The notes beneath the pieces were generated by a model. The model saw only the letters and a list, made by a program, of their open reading frames with translations, did no database searches and was not told where the DNA came from. A program made the position numbers and the translations under genes. From the NCBI RefSeq assembly GCF_900604945.1, contig NZ_UWPB01000001.1, positions 1,054,001-1,118,000 of the forward strand: DNA of 64,000 bases. Direction: 5' to 3'. Numbering within the stretch: position 1 is the first letter of the stretch; each line of letters opens with the position of its first letter. Positions 45,797-56,400 of this stretch are shown here, in pieces. The DNA is from Ruminococcus sp. Marseille-P6503 (GTDB lineage: Bacteria > Bacillota > Clostridia > Oscillospirales > Ruminococcaceae).

Positions 45797-45825
45797 TTGA
45801 AAAGCCGCGGTTTATAGAGTATAAT
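45797..45825 (+). promoter_or_regulatory. sigma-A-type promoter of the DinB-like gene
   Basis: TTGAAA (45797-45802), 17-base spacer, TATAAT (45820-45825), about 50 bases before the ATG. Confidence 0.75.
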
Positions 45826-45874
45826 TATAATCAATCGTAAAAAATATGAAAGAATATAACGAGGGGCTGTAAAT

Positions 45875-46375
45875 ATGCGAAAACATTGCGAAATGATAAA
45901 AAATCAGGTTTCTGCAAATTTTATAAATCTTGAAACCGCCATAAAAACCTATGACAGAAACGCGCTTGTATGCGGATCTCCCGCATGGAGATATGTTTAC
46001 CATACAATTCATTCAGCGGACAAATGGTTTTTCAATCCATTTGCGTATAACGAACCCGATTTCCACATAAAGGGTATGGATGACCCCGATAATCCATGCG
46101 ATATTATACTCGGCGACCAACAGCTTCTGGACTATCTGCATAAGGTCAGAGAAAAAACATTTGCATACATTGACGCTCTGACAGACGATATGCTGTATGA
46201 AAATCCACAGGGCTGCAAATATACCCGTCTTGAACTTGTATTAATGCAGTTCAGACATATTTCCATACATACAGGAATGATAAACGGTCTTACTATCGAA
46301 CGCACAGGAAAATTCCCTGTATTTGTGAGCCCTCATACCGTTTACAGACTTGAAAACGGACTGTTTGATAAATAA
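45875..46375 (+). CDS. DinB-like four-helix protein
   Basis: This 166-residue, mostly helical protein has histidines in WRYVYHTIHSADKWFF and in QFRHISIHTGMINGL, at positions typical of the metal site of the DinB/YfiT superfamily. Members are metal-dependent thiol transferases or of unknown function. It is followed 19 bases later by an RluA-family gene. The assignment is from pattern only. GAGGGG precedes the ATG. Confidence 0.7.
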   Translation: MRKHCEMIKNQVSANFINLETAIKTYDRNALVCGSPAWRYVYHTIHSADKWFFNPFAYNEPDFHIKGMDDPDNPCDIILGDQQLLDYLHKVREKTFAYIDALTDDMLYENPQGCKYTRLELVLMQFRHISIHTGMINGLTIERTGKFPVFVSPHTVYRLENGLFDK

Positions 46376-46394
46376 GAAGTGAGGAATATCCGTA

Positions 46395-47354
46395 ATGAAA
46401 GAATTTATAATAAGCCGTAACGACGCTGATCAGCGCGTGGACAAGTTTCTTACAAAATCCGTGCCTAAGCTGCCTAAAAATCTGCTTTACAAATACATTC
46501 GGTTAAAACGCGTAAAGGTCAACGGAAAACGCTGCGAAATTTCTACTCGTCTTAATGCGGGGGACGTTATGCAGCTTTACATCAATGACGAATTTTTTGA
46601 GGACGCTTCAGACAAAACCGTTTTTTTGTCAGCGCCCGCGTCTATTAATATTCTGTACGAGGACGAAAATATTATCCTCTGCGATAAAAAAAGCGGTCTG
46701 GTCGTCCATGAGGACGAAAGCGGTTCAGCAGATACCCTTATAAACCGGGTGACGCATTATCTTTACGACAAGGGCGAATACAATCCCGACAAAGAAAATT
46801 CCTTCGCGCCTGCCTTATGCAACAGAATAGACCGCAATACCGGAGGAATCGTCATCTGCGCCAAAAACGCCGAGAGCCTGCGCATACTTAATCAGAAAAT
46901 CAAGGACAGAGAGCTTCATAAAAAATATCTGTGCGTAACCGTCGGTATACCTCCGAAGCAGGAGGATACTCTTACCGCCTACCATCAGAAAAACGAGCAG
47001 ACCAAAACGGTTAGGGTCAGCGCTGTTCAGTTTCCCGGAAGCAAGACCATGATAACAAAATACAGAGCGCTCAAATGCGACCGTGAAAAAAAGCTGGCTC
47101 TGCTGGAGGTAGACCTGATAACAGGGCGCACTCACCAAATAAGGGCTCATCTTGCCTACGAAGGATATCCCCTGCTGGGAGATGGCAAATACGGAATAAA
47201 CAAAATCAATAGAGAATATAATGTAAAGACTCAGGCGCTTTATTCGTACAAGCTGGAATTTGACTTTGTTACAGATTCCGGCTGTCTGGAATATCTTAAC
47301 GGAAAAAAATTTGAAGCGGAAAACGTCTGGTTCACTAAGCTCTTTGAAAAATAA
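46395..47354 (+). CDS. RluA/RluC-family pseudouridine synthase
   Basis: This 319-residue protein has an N-terminal S4 RNA-binding domain (QRVDKFLTKSVPKLPKNLLYKYIRLKRVKVNGKR pattern) and a pseudouridine synthase domain with catalytic Asp146 in CNRIDRNTGGIVICAKN, where Asn replaces the usual His of HRLDRxTSG. The YRAL and GRTHQIRAHLAYEGYPLLGD motifs are present. It modifies uridines in rRNA or tRNA; the target site cannot be told. GAGGAA supports the start. Confidence 0.92.
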   Translation: MKEFIISRNDADQRVDKFLTKSVPKLPKNLLYKYIRLKRVKVNGKRCEISTRLNAGDVMQLYINDEFFEDASDKTVFLSAPASINILYEDENIILCDKKSGLVVHEDESGSADTLINRVTHYLYDKGEYNPDKENSFAPALCNRIDRNTGGIVICAKNAESLRILNQKIKDRELHKKYLCVTVGIPPKQEDTLTAYHQKNEQTKTVRVSAVQFPGSKTMITKYRALKCDREKKLALLEVDLITGRTHQIRAHLAYEGYPLLGDGKYGINKINREYNVKTQALYSYKLEFDFVTDSGCLEYLNGKKFEAENVWFTKLFEK

Positions 47355-47535
47355 CGCCTCACAAGCACAGCTGAAAAGCGATAAATATATGTAAAAGCGC
47401 GCCTTTTATCATTATTTATGTTAAAAACAGCTTTTTCTTCATGTTCAAAACATAAAAATCCGCTTTAGAATTTTGTGCAATCATACAAGTTTTCTGAAAA
47501 CTTCGGCATATTTTTGTCAGTTTACTCAAAAAAAC

Positions 47536-47564
47536 TTGATTATTTGACGTAATTATGCTATAAT
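47536..47564 (+). promoter_or_regulatory. sigma-A-type promoter of the PHP gene
   Basis: TTGATT (47536-47541), 17-base spacer, TATAAT (47559-47564). It lies in a 259-base gap otherwise without features. Confidence 0.7.
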
Positions 47565-47613
47565 TATATTGCTGTTTTTCAGATTATAAAAGCAAAAGAA
47601 TGGAGGACTCGCT

Positions 47614-48483
47614 ATGGTAGGCGATTTGCATTGTCATACGACGCTGTCTGACGGCTCCCTTGGTATCGAAGAGGTTATAGCGCAGGCAAAAAGGATGGAG
47701 CTTGATTTTCTTGCCATAACCGATCACGACACTCTTTCCTCGTCAAACCGCGCTCAGATTTTGGGAGACCGCTACGGCGTAAAAATAATACCTGCCGTTG
47801 AGCTTTCGGCTTGGGACAAAAAAAGAAATTCAAAGGTTCATATACTGTGCTATGCTCCGCAGAAGCCGGACCGGCTTGAAGGGCTGTGTCTTAAATCCTG
47901 CTCTATAAGAACCGAATGCGCAAAGGATATGATCGAAAAGATTATGCAGCGCTATCCTATCCCGTCCGACGCGGTAAGAATGTATACAAAAGGTTCAAAG
48001 AGTATTTTTAAGCAGCATATAATGAGGGCGCTTGTAAACTACGGCTACGCTACCGAGCTTTACGGGTCTGTGAACGATCGGCTCTTTAAATATCCTGACG
48101 GAGAATGTCTTGTAACGCGTGAGTATCCGGACGTTAATTTCGTACTCGACCTGATCCATTCTTCAAAGGGCGTAGCGGTAATGGCTCACCCGTATATGTT
48201 TGATAACATCGAGCTGCTTTATGAGCTGACAGAGGCAGGGAAGCTGGACGGTATTGAGGTTTATCATCATTCGGCTGACGAAGACAGGCAGAAGCAGCTT
48301 GCTGATTTCGCAGCCAAGCACGATCTGATATGTACCGGAGGCTCTGATTTCCACGGACTTTATAACGAGGTTGCAACGCATATCGGAAGCATGACTACCG
48401 ACAAGGAAAATCTTGACAAGCTTTTCAAGCTGATACACATAAACGCTCAGAAGGCTAAGCATACGGCAGTGAAAGCTGAATAG
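47614..48483 (+). CDS. PHP domain phosphoesterase
   Basis: This 289-residue protein has the four PHP motifs: HCHTTLSDG (6-14), DHD (37-39), an intermediate VMAHPYM histidine and GSDFHG near the C-terminus. It resembles the YciV/RNase AM or TrpH group of metal-dependent 3',5'-nucleotide phosphatases or 5'-3' exonucleases. Cytoplasmic and monocistronic with its own terminator. Confidence 0.9.
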   Translation: MVGDLHCHTTLSDGSLGIEEVIAQAKRMELDFLAITDHDTLSSSNRAQILGDRYGVKIIPAVELSAWDKKRNSKVHILCYAPQKPDRLEGLCLKSCSIRTECAKDMIEKIMQRYPIPSDAVRMYTKGSKSIFKQHIMRALVNYGYATELYGSVNDRLFKYPDGECLVTREYPDVNFVLDLIHSSKGVAVMAHPYMFDNIELLYELTEAGKLDGIEVYHHSADEDRQKQLADFAAKHDLICTGGSDFHGLYNEVATHIGSMTTDKENLDKLFKLIHINAQKAKHTAVKAE

Positions 48484-48486
48484 CTC

Positions 48487-48516
48487 TATAAGGAACGCTT
48501 AACGGTGTTCCTTATA
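48487..48516 (+). terminator. terminator of the PHP gene
   Basis: TATAAGGAAC (48487-48496) and GTTCCTTATA (48507-48516) form a perfect 10-bp stem, followed by TTTT. Confidence 0.82.
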
Positions 48517-48590
48517 TTTTAAGTATTTTTTCAAGACGTAGTCATATTAAAGGTATAAAATTATAGAATATCGTAAACAGGAGGATAGTT

Positions 48591-48839
48591 ATGAACAAAA
48601 TAAGCTATAAAACGCACGGAATATGCTCCAGGCAAATAAACATTGAGGTTGAGGACGGAATTGTCAGAAGCGTTGAATTCATAGGCGGCTGCAACGGAAA
48701 TACCCAGGGCGTAGCAAGGCTTGCCGCGGGCATGAAGGTTGAGGACGTTATTGAAAAGCTGAAAAATATCGACTGCAACGGCAAAGGCACCTCTTGTCCC
48801 GCTCAGCTTGCAGAGGCGCTGAAGCTTGCCCGTCATTAA
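48591..48839 (+). CDS. TSCPD domain protein (TIGR03905-like)
   Basis: This 82-residue protein has the pattern SYKTHGICSRQINIEVEDGIVRSVEFIGGCNGNTQG split over the family and ends with the TSCPAQLAEAL motif that names the TSCPD domain. The four cysteines (C11, C34, C62, C69) may bind metal or nucleotide, as in related ribonucleotide reductase tails. AGGAGG precedes the start. Function unknown. Confidence 0.9.
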   Translation: MNKISYKTHGICSRQINIEVEDGIVRSVEFIGGCNGNTQGVARLAAGMKVEDVIEKLKNIDCNGKGTSCPAQLAEALKLARH

Positions 48840-48877
48840 CTGAGCGATCTGCCGGCTGAATATATGAGCTAATAAAT

Positions 48878-48920
48878 AACGCTTTGAAGCGGACTTATAT
48901 AACGTCCGCCTCAAAGCGTT
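48878..48920. terminator. two-way terminator between the TSCPD and ABC permease genes
   Basis: AACGCTTTGAAGCGGAC (48878-48894) pairs with GTCCGCCTCAAAGCGTT (48904-48920), near-perfect over 17 bp, with T-rich sequence on the plus side. It lies between convergent genes. Confidence 0.87.
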
Positions 48921-48941
48921 TTATTTGTTTATAGCAGCAAT

Positions 48942-50279
48942 CTATACTTCCCGTTTTACAAAGCCGTCCCATGCCGTGAGAATAAACACCGCCATATGTG
49001 CAACCAGAACAGCTATGGCAAATGTAAGGGTCTGCTGAGCGAAAATCGGAGTTCCTTCCGCGATCGACTTCAGGTCTGTGTTTGAGAACACCAGATATCT
49101 TGCCCAGTCCTGATTAAACGCTTTAAGCAAGCTTACTATCGTATTTCCGGCAAGCATAAGGAAAACGGTTATTCCGATAGAAAAAGCCGCGCTTCTGAAC
49201 AGCGATGACACAGCAAACGCAAGAGTAGCCATTATTATGATAGAAACGCTGTTAAGCAGATACATCTGCGCCGCGCGGACAAAGCTTGAAATGCTGCACA
49301 CCGTTCCGTTGTCCACATACAGATACGGAGCGCCGATACCTTCAAATCCGATAAACACGCCGATGGCGGGTATCATTACAAGATAAAGCAAAGCAAGCAT
49401 TATATATCCCAGCGAAATCACCGTAAAGTATTTCGCCATAAGTATCTTCCAGCGCTTTACGGGATTGATCAGGAGGAATTTTATCGTTCCCTGCGAAAAT
49501 TCGCTTGCTACCGAGCTGCCCGCCACTACTATAATCAGCAGACCTATTATTGGGATCATCGAAGCGGAGGTATAAAACACCGTCCAGAAATTAACCTGAT
49601 CCGCCTCGTAGGTTTCAAAAAGCGAAAGATTGTCGGCAGTATTCAGCTCTATACCGTTCTCCAGTCTGTATAACGCCAGCTTTTCGCTTTCCTCCAGCTC
49701 CTGATACTGCTCGGCTTCGTCGGCGCTGAGCATTTCGGTGTTCTCAGATGACATTGCCGTCTTTGCCTGCGCAGCCTGCTCTATCGCCTCGTCCTTCCAG
49801 CTGTCCCCGAAAGGAACGTCGTTATCCAGCCTGTACTGATACGCCCATTTTTCCCCTTCAGAAACGGCGTTGTCCTTTAATGCGCCGCATACCGTTTTCC
49901 AGTCGTTCTTTGCAAAAAGCGAATCAAGATATCCCTCAAGCTCCGAGCCTCCGAATATGCCGGCAAGATTCTCCGCTACTTCATAACGGCTGTCGCTCGT
50001 ATCAATATCCGCCTCTTTCAGATATTTGTACAGAACTATCTGATTTTCATAGCCGTCAGGCTGGGTCATCTCAAGCCAGTCTATCTGATCCTGATAATAG
50101 TTCTGATCACTTTCGGTATAGTAGTAGTAATGGTCGCTGCTCATCTGATGCTTTCCGAACGCTCCTAATCCGGCTAACGCCAGTCCGGCAAGCACTACCA
50201 GCACAAGCATGATTTTTGTTGAAAGCTTTTTAAGCGTTTTGATATATTCATTTTTTACAAGTCGGAAAAACTTAGCCAA
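48942..50279 (-). CDS. ABC-2 type transporter permease
   Basis: This 445-residue membrane protein has one N-terminal helix (about 23-43), a large acidic extracytoplasmic region (about 45-230) and five more helices. EFSQGTIKFLLINPVKRWKILMAKY is the ABC-2 coupling segment. It is the last gene of a three-gene operon with an ATPase and a membrane-anchored protein. The start is TTG at 50279: GGGAGG lies eight bases upstream and the in-frame GTG at 50288 would overlap that site. It overlaps the ATPase stop by eight bases. The exported substrate is unknown. Confidence 0.9.
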   Translation of the reverse strand: MAKFFRLVKNEYIKTLKKLSTKIMLVLVVLAGLALAGLGAFGKHQMSSDHYYYYTESDQNYYQDQIDWLEMTQPDGYENQIVLYKYLKEADIDTSDSRYEVAENLAGIFGGSELEGYLDSLFAKNDWKTVCGALKDNAVSEGEKWAYQYRLDNDVPFGDSWKDEAIEQAAQAKTAMSSENTEMLSADEAEQYQELEESEKLALYRLENGIELNTADNLSLFETYEADQVNFWTVFYTSASMIPIIGLLIIVVAGSSVASEFSQGTIKFLLINPVKRWKILMAKYFTVISLGYIMLALLYLVMIPAIGVFIGFEGIGAPYLYVDNGTVCSISSFVRAAQMYLLNSVSIIIMATLAFAVSSLFRSAAFSIGITVFLMLAGNTIVSLLKAFNQDWARYLVFSNTDLKSIAEGTPIFAQQTLTFAIAVLVAHMAVFILTAWDGFVKREV

Positions 50280-51228
50280 TCTGACCACCTCCCTGCGTAT
50301 CTTCCGTAAGCTGGATAAATACGTCCTCCAGCTTTTTGTTTTCTGCCTCCGAAACTGTATAAAGCTTGATTCCGGCGCCGACGATAGCCTTGTTTATCAT
50401 ACATATCTGCTCCTGCGCGTTTTCTGCCGGCAGATCTACCGCTATCCTGCCGTCGGCTACGCGCTTTCTGCTTTCTTCTATATCTATTACGGCAAGCGCT
50501 TTGGGTATATCGTCAACGCAGATGATATATTCCTTTTTATCTCCGGAAGAAGCGGAAATCAGCTCCTCCATGGTATGGACTCCAAGCATTTTTCCGTTTG
50601 CTATAATTCCTACGCGGTCGCACATAAGCTCCATCTCAGACATCAGATGAGACGACACCAGTACGCATATCCGCTCTTTATGGGCAAGCTCCTTAAGTAT
50701 ATCTCTTAACTCCTTGATTCCGGCGGGATCAAGTCCGTTGGTTGGCTCGTCAAGAATCAGAACCTTAGGATGGTGCAGGATCGCCTGCGCTACTCCAAGA
50801 CGCTGACGCATTCCGAGAGAATATTTTGAAACCTTGTCGTTTATACGGTTTGAAAGCTTAACAAGACTTACAACCTCGTCAATGCGCTCCTGCGTTACGC
50901 CGTTTCTCATACGCGCGTACTGGCGCAGGTTCTCCATGCCGGTCATGTATTTATACATTTCTGGATTTTCAACTATACCGCCTATATTAGCCATGGCAGC
51001 TTCAAAATTCTTTCTAATGTCGGCGCCGTCAACATATATTTCTCCGTCGTCCAGCGAAAGCAGCCCTACGATAATCTTTATGGTCGTCGTTTTTCCCGCT
51101 CCGTTAGGACCGAGGAATCCGAACACCTCGCCGGCATAGGCTTCAAATGAGATATCGTGAAGTATTTGGCGCTTGCCGATAGTTTTATTTACGCCTGATA
51201 TTTTAAGCAGCACGTTATTTTCAGCCAT
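50272..51228 (-). CDS. ABC transporter ATP-binding protein
   Basis: This 318-residue protein has Walker A GPNGAGKTT (39-47), signature YSLGMRQRLGVAQAI, Walker B VLILDEPTNGLDP and the H-loop SSHLMSEMELMCD, followed by a C-terminal extension of about 90 residues typical of bacitracin/antibiotic-type exporters. It powers the permease encoded next. It overlaps both neighbours by eight bases. Confidence 0.94.
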   Translation of the reverse strand: MAENNVLLKISGVNKTIGKRQILHDISFEAYAGEVFGFLGPNGAGKTTTIKIIVGLLSLDDGEIYVDGADIRKNFEAAMANIGGIVENPEMYKYMTGMENLRQYARMRNGVTQERIDEVVSLVKLSNRINDKVSKYSLGMRQRLGVAQAILHHPKVLILDEPTNGLDPAGIKELRDILKELAHKERICVLVSSHLMSEMELMCDRVGIIANGKMLGVHTMEELISASSGDKKEYIICVDDIPKALAVIDIEESRKRVADGRIAVDLPAENAQEQICMINKAIVGAGIKLYTVSEAENKKLEDVFIQLTEDTQGGGQIG

Positions 51229-51901
51229 TTGACTCGCCCTCCTCCGAACCGCTGTCAGCGCCTTCGATTATTTCTGTATCACCGCTCCAAGAATAGTAGT
51301 CAACAGCGGTTATTTTCCATTCGCCGTCAGATTTTTTCAGACATACGCTTACCTCTGAGTAATTCTGCGAAGATCTGTATTTTATGCTGTCGTCAGGATT
51401 GCACATATAACCCTCGTCAGTATTCTCATAGTTATTGTTATCAAGCTGACTGAATCCATCCGGCGCCAGTGCATAAGGAGAACCGTAAAACTCAATGTAA
51501 GCGTCAAGTTCAAGCGTTACAACGGCGCCGTCCGGACCGTTTTTATTGATATTGAAATTACTGGGGGAACATTCAAACTCGGTTATATATCCCGTCGAGA
51601 AGTCCTCTTTCTCTGAAGCTTCAATGCTGTCAAGCAAACTGTCTTTGGTGCAATAATAAAAATCCTCCATCGATTTATCATATGCCCATTCTTCATTGAT
51701 CAGATTTCTGCAGCTGTCTGTCATGGAATCCTTTCCGCTTTTGTTTGCCTGAGCCATGCTGTCAAAATAGCTTTCCACCGCGTTCTGTATCTCATCTCTG
51801 CTCTGATTGAAGCGGCTGGTATCATAAACGACATAGGATACCGTTCCGACAATAAGCACAGCTCCGAGAATCAGACCGCGGTTCAGTCTTCTTAATTTCA
51901 T
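51221..51901 (-). CDS. membrane-anchored extracytoplasmic protein, unknown
   Basis: This 226-residue protein has a basic N-terminus and one membrane helix (about 9-28), then an acidic Ser/Asp/Asn-rich outer domain (YFDSMAQANKSG, EEWAYDKSMEDFYYCTKDSL, DGEWKITAVDYYSWSGD). The last segment resembles the end of NTF2-like or DUF4878-like domains, but I cannot assign a family. It opens the ABC operon and may be a substrate-handling partner. ATG 51901 is preferred because AGGTGA precedes it. Confidence 0.75.
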   Translation of the reverse strand: MKLRRLNRGLILGAVLIVGTVSYVVYDTSRFNQSRDEIQNAVESYFDSMAQANKSGKDSMTDSCRNLINEEWAYDKSMEDFYYCTKDSLLDSIEASEKEDFSTGYITEFECSPSNFNINKNGPDGAVVTLELDAYIEFYGSPYALAPDGFSQLDNNNYENTDEGYMCNPDDSIKYRSSQNYSEVSVCLKKSDGEWKITAVDYYSWSGDTEIIEGADSGSEEGESNG

Positions 51902-52045
51902 ATTCACCTCGTCCTTTCTTTTGATCTGTTTTTCAACAATTGTAAGTATAGCACAATAAAATCCCTTATTCAAGCGTTTTGCGCGATTTTAAGATTCGCT
52001 TAAGAAACGCTAAAGATTTTTGTAAGCGTAAAAACAAACGGCAAA

Positions 52046-52082
52046 AAGCAGCCGGTCCCATACAAAATCAAACCGGCTGCTT
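52046..52082 (-). terminator. terminator of dapL
   Basis: AAGCAGCCGGT (52046-52056) pairs perfectly with ACCGGCTGCTT (52072-52082). On the minus strand the stem is followed by T5. Confidence 0.88.
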
Positions 52083-52163
52083 AATCCTTTGATTCTATTT
52101 ACTGCCGACTGCCTGAGCCGTCCTTTTTACTATATGGTATCATTGCTTTCGCGTATGCACAGA

Positions 52164-53366
52164 TCAGAATTTCAGCGCCTTGATCCTTTCCATAGCTTCC
52201 TTTGTTCTTTCCCTGTCGCCGAAAGCGGTAAGCCTGAACCAACCCTCGCCGTTCTTTCCGAAGCCAGCTCCGGGAGTTCCGACCACGTTCGCCTTTTCAA
52301 GCAGAAGATCAAAAAATTCCCATGATCCCATGTTTTCAGGGCATTTCAGCCAGATATACGGGGAATTCTTTCCTCCCGTATACTTGATTCCCAGCTCGTC
52401 GAGCGCAGACGCTATGATCTTTGCGTTTTCCTGATAATATCTGATATTCTCTCTGGTCTGCCTCTGACCCTCCCGCGTGAAAACAGCCGCGGCGGCGCAC
52501 TGAACGGGATAGGAAACGCCGTTGAATTTCGAGCCCTCTCTCCTGCCCCAAAGCTGGGAAACCGAAACCTCGGTTCCGTCGCTTGCAGTAACTGTAAGCT
52601 CCTTGGGAATTACCGTATATCCGCATCTCATACCTGTAAATCCGGCAGTTTTGGACAAAGAGCACATTTCAATAGCGCACTGTCTTGAACCCTCAACCGC
52701 GAAAATGCTTCTCGGAACAGCTTCGTCGGTTATGAACGCTTCATAAGCCGCGTCGTATATGATAACCGCGTTGTTTCTGACAGCATAATCGATCCAGGTC
52801 TTGAGCTGCTGCTCCGTATAAGCGGAGCCTGTGGGGTTGTTAGGGGAGCAAAGATAAATCAGGTCGGCATGAACGCTTTCGTCCGGCATTGCCGCAAAGC
52901 CGTTTTCCTCATTGGAATCAGCATATATTACCTTTCTTCCGTTCATAAGGTTTGTATCGACATAAACGGGATATGCAGGGTCTGTAATAAGAACAACGTT
53001 GTCGTCGCCGAAAATATCGACAATATTTCCGCAGTCTGACTTGGCTCCGTCGTTTATTCTTATCTCATCGGCGGCAACGTCCACGCCGAAGCTTTTATAA
53101 TAGCCTGAAACTGCCTCTCTGAGAAAATCATATCCGGCGCCGCTGTCCTCATAGCCCCTAAAGGTTTCCTTAACGCCCATTTCATCGGCGCCCTTTTTCA
53201 TCGCTTCAACAACACATTCAGCGATCGGCAGCGTAACGTCGCCTATTCCCATTCTGATAATGTCCGCGTCAGGATTTGCCTCCTTATAGGCGTTTACCTT
53301 TTTAGCAATATTTATAAACAAATAGTTTTTCTCAAGCTTCAGAAAGTTTTCGTTAATTGATGGCAT
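52164..53366 (-). CDS. dapL: LL-diaminopimelate aminotransferase
   Basis: This 400-residue PLP aminotransferase matches DapL: it begins NENFLKLEKNYLFINIAKKV, then RMGIGDVTLPI, INDGAKSDCGNI, DPAYPVYVDTN, LCSPNNPTGSAYT and PLP-lysine CSLSKTAGFTGMRCGY. It converts tetrahydrodipicolinate directly to LL-DAP, the substrate of DapF, which is encoded as part of the preceding gene. The stretch between contains a terminator-like hairpin. AAGGAG supports the start. Confidence 0.95.
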   Translation of the reverse strand: MPSINENFLKLEKNYLFINIAKKVNAYKEANPDADIIRMGIGDVTLPIAECVVEAMKKGADEMGVKETFRGYEDSGAGYDFLREAVSGYYKSFGVDVAADEIRINDGAKSDCGNIVDIFGDDNVVLITDPAYPVYVDTNLMNGRKVIYADSNEENGFAAMPDESVHADLIYLCSPNNPTGSAYTEQQLKTWIDYAVRNNAVIIYDAAYEAFITDEAVPRSIFAVEGSRQCAIEMCSLSKTAGFTGMRCGYTVIPKELTVTASDGTEVSVSQLWGRREGSKFNGVSYPVQCAAAAVFTREGQRQTRENIRYYQENAKIIASALDELGIKYTGGKNSPYIWLKCPENMGSWEFFDLLLEKANVVGTPGAGFGKNGEGWFRLTAFGDRERTKEAMERIKALKF

Positions 53367-53393
53367 TTGACAAACTCCTTTTCAAAAAAATAA

Positions 53394-53435
53394 GGGAACG
53401 CTCCATAGGAGCTGAAACTCGCTCGGAACATTCCC
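53394..53435 (-). terminator. terminator or attenuator between carB-dapF and dapL
   Basis: GGGAACGCTCC (53394-53404) pairs with GGAACATTCCC (53425-53435) with two G-U-type positions. On the minus strand a T7 run follows at 53384-53390. It could reduce read-through from carB-dapF into dapL. Confidence 0.75.
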
Positions 53436-53445
53436 GTAATTAACT

Positions 53446-56400
53446 CTAGATAGTAATGCTTCCGGAGAATACCGTTACGGCGTCGCCGGTAAGATAAACC
53501 GCCTCGTCGGTATAACGTATCTTGAGATCTCCGCCTTTAAGCTTGACGGTTATCTCAGTGTCCTTCCGGCAATATCCGTTAAGAACGGCGGCAACGGCCG
53601 CGGCGCAGGCGCCTGTTCCGCAGGCCCAGGTCTCGCCCGAGCCTCTTTCCCATACTCTCATTTTCAAGGTATGATCGTCGATTACCTTAATAAACTCAGC
53701 GTTTACTCTTTCCGGGAAAAGCTCGCTGTGTTCAAAAGCATACCCTACCTTATCGATATCCAGACCGTCAACGTTGTCCATGAACACTACCGCGTGAGGA
53801 TTTCCCATTGAAATGCAGGTAATGTTATAGCTTTCACCGTCTATTTCGACCTTACGGTTCACTACCCTTCCGTTCTCGTCAGGCTCAAGGGCGGCGGGAA
53901 TAAGATTGGGCGCAAGAATCGCCTTACCCATATTTACCGTAGCTCCGTTCACCTCTCCGTAATGACGGGTAAGCGAAACCCTCATTATTCCGCTGAGCGT
54001 TTCAATTGATATCTCATCGCTGTCCGCAAGTCCGTTATCTCTCATAAACTTAGCTACGCAGCGGATTCCGTTGCCGCACATTTTACCCTCGGAGCCGTCA
54101 AGATTGAACATTCTCATCTTTCCGTCCGCGACCTTTGAGCGGCAGATCAGAATAACTCCGTCGCCGCCGATTCCGAAATGTCTGTCGGAAAGCTTAAGCG
54201 CAAGACCCTCGGGGTTATCTATCTTCTGCTCAAAGCAGTTGAAGTAGATATAGTCGTTGCCGCAGCCCTGCATTTTAGTGAATTCAAGCCTCTGCTTCTC
54301 TGTTCTCATATTGTTAATATCAACAATTTCAGTATTATGCTCGGTAAATTTGCTTCTTATTGAAGCGGCAATGGCGTTCGCAGTGTCGATAGAAGTAAGG
54401 CAGGGAATGTTTCTCTCCACTGTTTTTCTTCTTATCTTAACCGAATCCCTTGTAGGTATTCTTCCCTTTGAAGACGTTGAGATAACGTAAGCGATCTTTC
54501 CGCTTTCAATAAGCGTAAGAGTATTTTCCTCAGCCTCATGTATCTTCGCGACTTCCTCAACAGGTATGCCGTGATCTCTCAGCACGGCTGCCGTTCCCTT
54601 GGTAGAGTAAATCTTGAAGCCAAGGTCATAGAACATTTTAGCCGTCTGAGGAATTTCTCCCTTATCGGAATTTCTTACCGTTATAAGGACTCCGCCCTTC
54701 TTGCCGAGCTTATAGCCCGCCGCCGTAAGACCCTTATACAAAGATTCCTCAAGACTTGAAGCTACCGCAAGCACCTCGCCTGTAGACTTCATTTCAGGTC
54801 CCAGATGGTTATCCACGTCTATAAGCTTTTCAAAGGAGAACACCGGAACCTTAACCGCCACATAAGGCGAATTGGGATAAAGGCCCGTTCCGTAGCCCAT
54901 ATCGGCAAGCTTCTCGCCAAGCATTGCTCTTGTGGCAAGATCAACCATAGGAACTCCCGTAACCTTGGAGATATACGGAATAGTTCTGGACGATCTGGGA
55001 TTGACCTCGATCACATACAGCTCGTCACGATAGATAAGATACTGAATATTTACAAGTCCCTTGGTATTAAGCGAAACCGCCAGACGCTTTGAACAGTCTA
55101 TAATTCTTTCGGTAAGCTTATCAGAAACGTTCCATGCGGGATACACCGCGATAGAATCGCCCGAGTGGATACCCGCCCTTTCTATATGCTCCATAATTCC
55201 GGGGATAAGAATATCTTCGCCGTCGCAGATAGCGTCGACCTCGATCTCAGTGCCCATAAGATATTTATCTATCAGCACCGGATTCTCAATACCCTGATTG
55301 AGAATTATCTCCATATATTCTTTTATATCGTCGTCGTTAAAGGCGATTATCATATTCTGACCGCCCAGAACATAAGACGGACGCATAAGCACAGGATAGT
55401 GAATCCTGTTGGCGATTTCCAGAGCTTCCTGTGTGGTCATTACCGTAAAACCCTGCGGACGCTTGATCTTATGCTTCTCAAGCAGCTCGTCAAATCGCTC
55501 TCTGTCCTCCGCCGCGTCTATTGAATCGGGAGGAGTTCCGAGAATATTTACGCCGTTTTCAGCCATATGCTTGGTAAGCTTGATAGCCGTCTGACCGCCG
55601 AACGCAACAACTACTCCGTAAGGCTTTTCAACCTTAATGATATTCATAACGTCCTCATTTGTAAGAGGCTCGAAATAAAGCCGGTCGGCAGTGTCAAAGT
55701 CTGTGGAAACCGTTTCAGGGTTATTGTTTACAATCACAACGTCAAAGCCCTTCTCCTTAAGAGCCCATACGCAGTGAACCGAAGCGTAATCAAATTCTAT
55801 TCCCTGACCGATACGGATAGGTCCGGAGCCGAATACGATGACCGTTTTATTTCCCGTATGCTTTGACTTGATAAACTCTTCAGCCTCGTCCTCGTTGTCA
55901 TAGGTCGAATAGAAATAGGGCGTCATTGCCGAAAACTCCGCGGCGCAGGTATCGACCATTTTATATACCGCGTTAAGCGGCTTCTGTATCTTCTCGCCGG
56001 AAAGCCTTTCTATGACCTTATCGGGATAGCCGAGCTTCTTCGCGTCACGGTAAAGCTCAAAGGAAACGCCGCCCTTTGAAAGCTCCCTTTCCATATCTAT
56101 CAGCTTGCACAGCTTGTTAAGAAACCACTCGTCGATTTTAGTAATTCCGTGTATCTCGTCAACAGTAACTCCCCGTCTGAGCGCCTCGTATACAACAAAC
56201 AGCCTTTCATCGTTGCAGTCGTGAAGCTTTGCCCTGATCTCCTCATCTGAAAACGGCTCCATCTTCGGCGAGATAAGACAATCATGACCGATCTCCGCGC
56301 CTCTGACAGCCTTCATTATCGCCTGCTCAAACGTAGTGCCGATAGCCATGACCTCGCCGGTAGCCTTCATCTGGGTGCCCAGCTCTCTCTTGGCGTAAAC

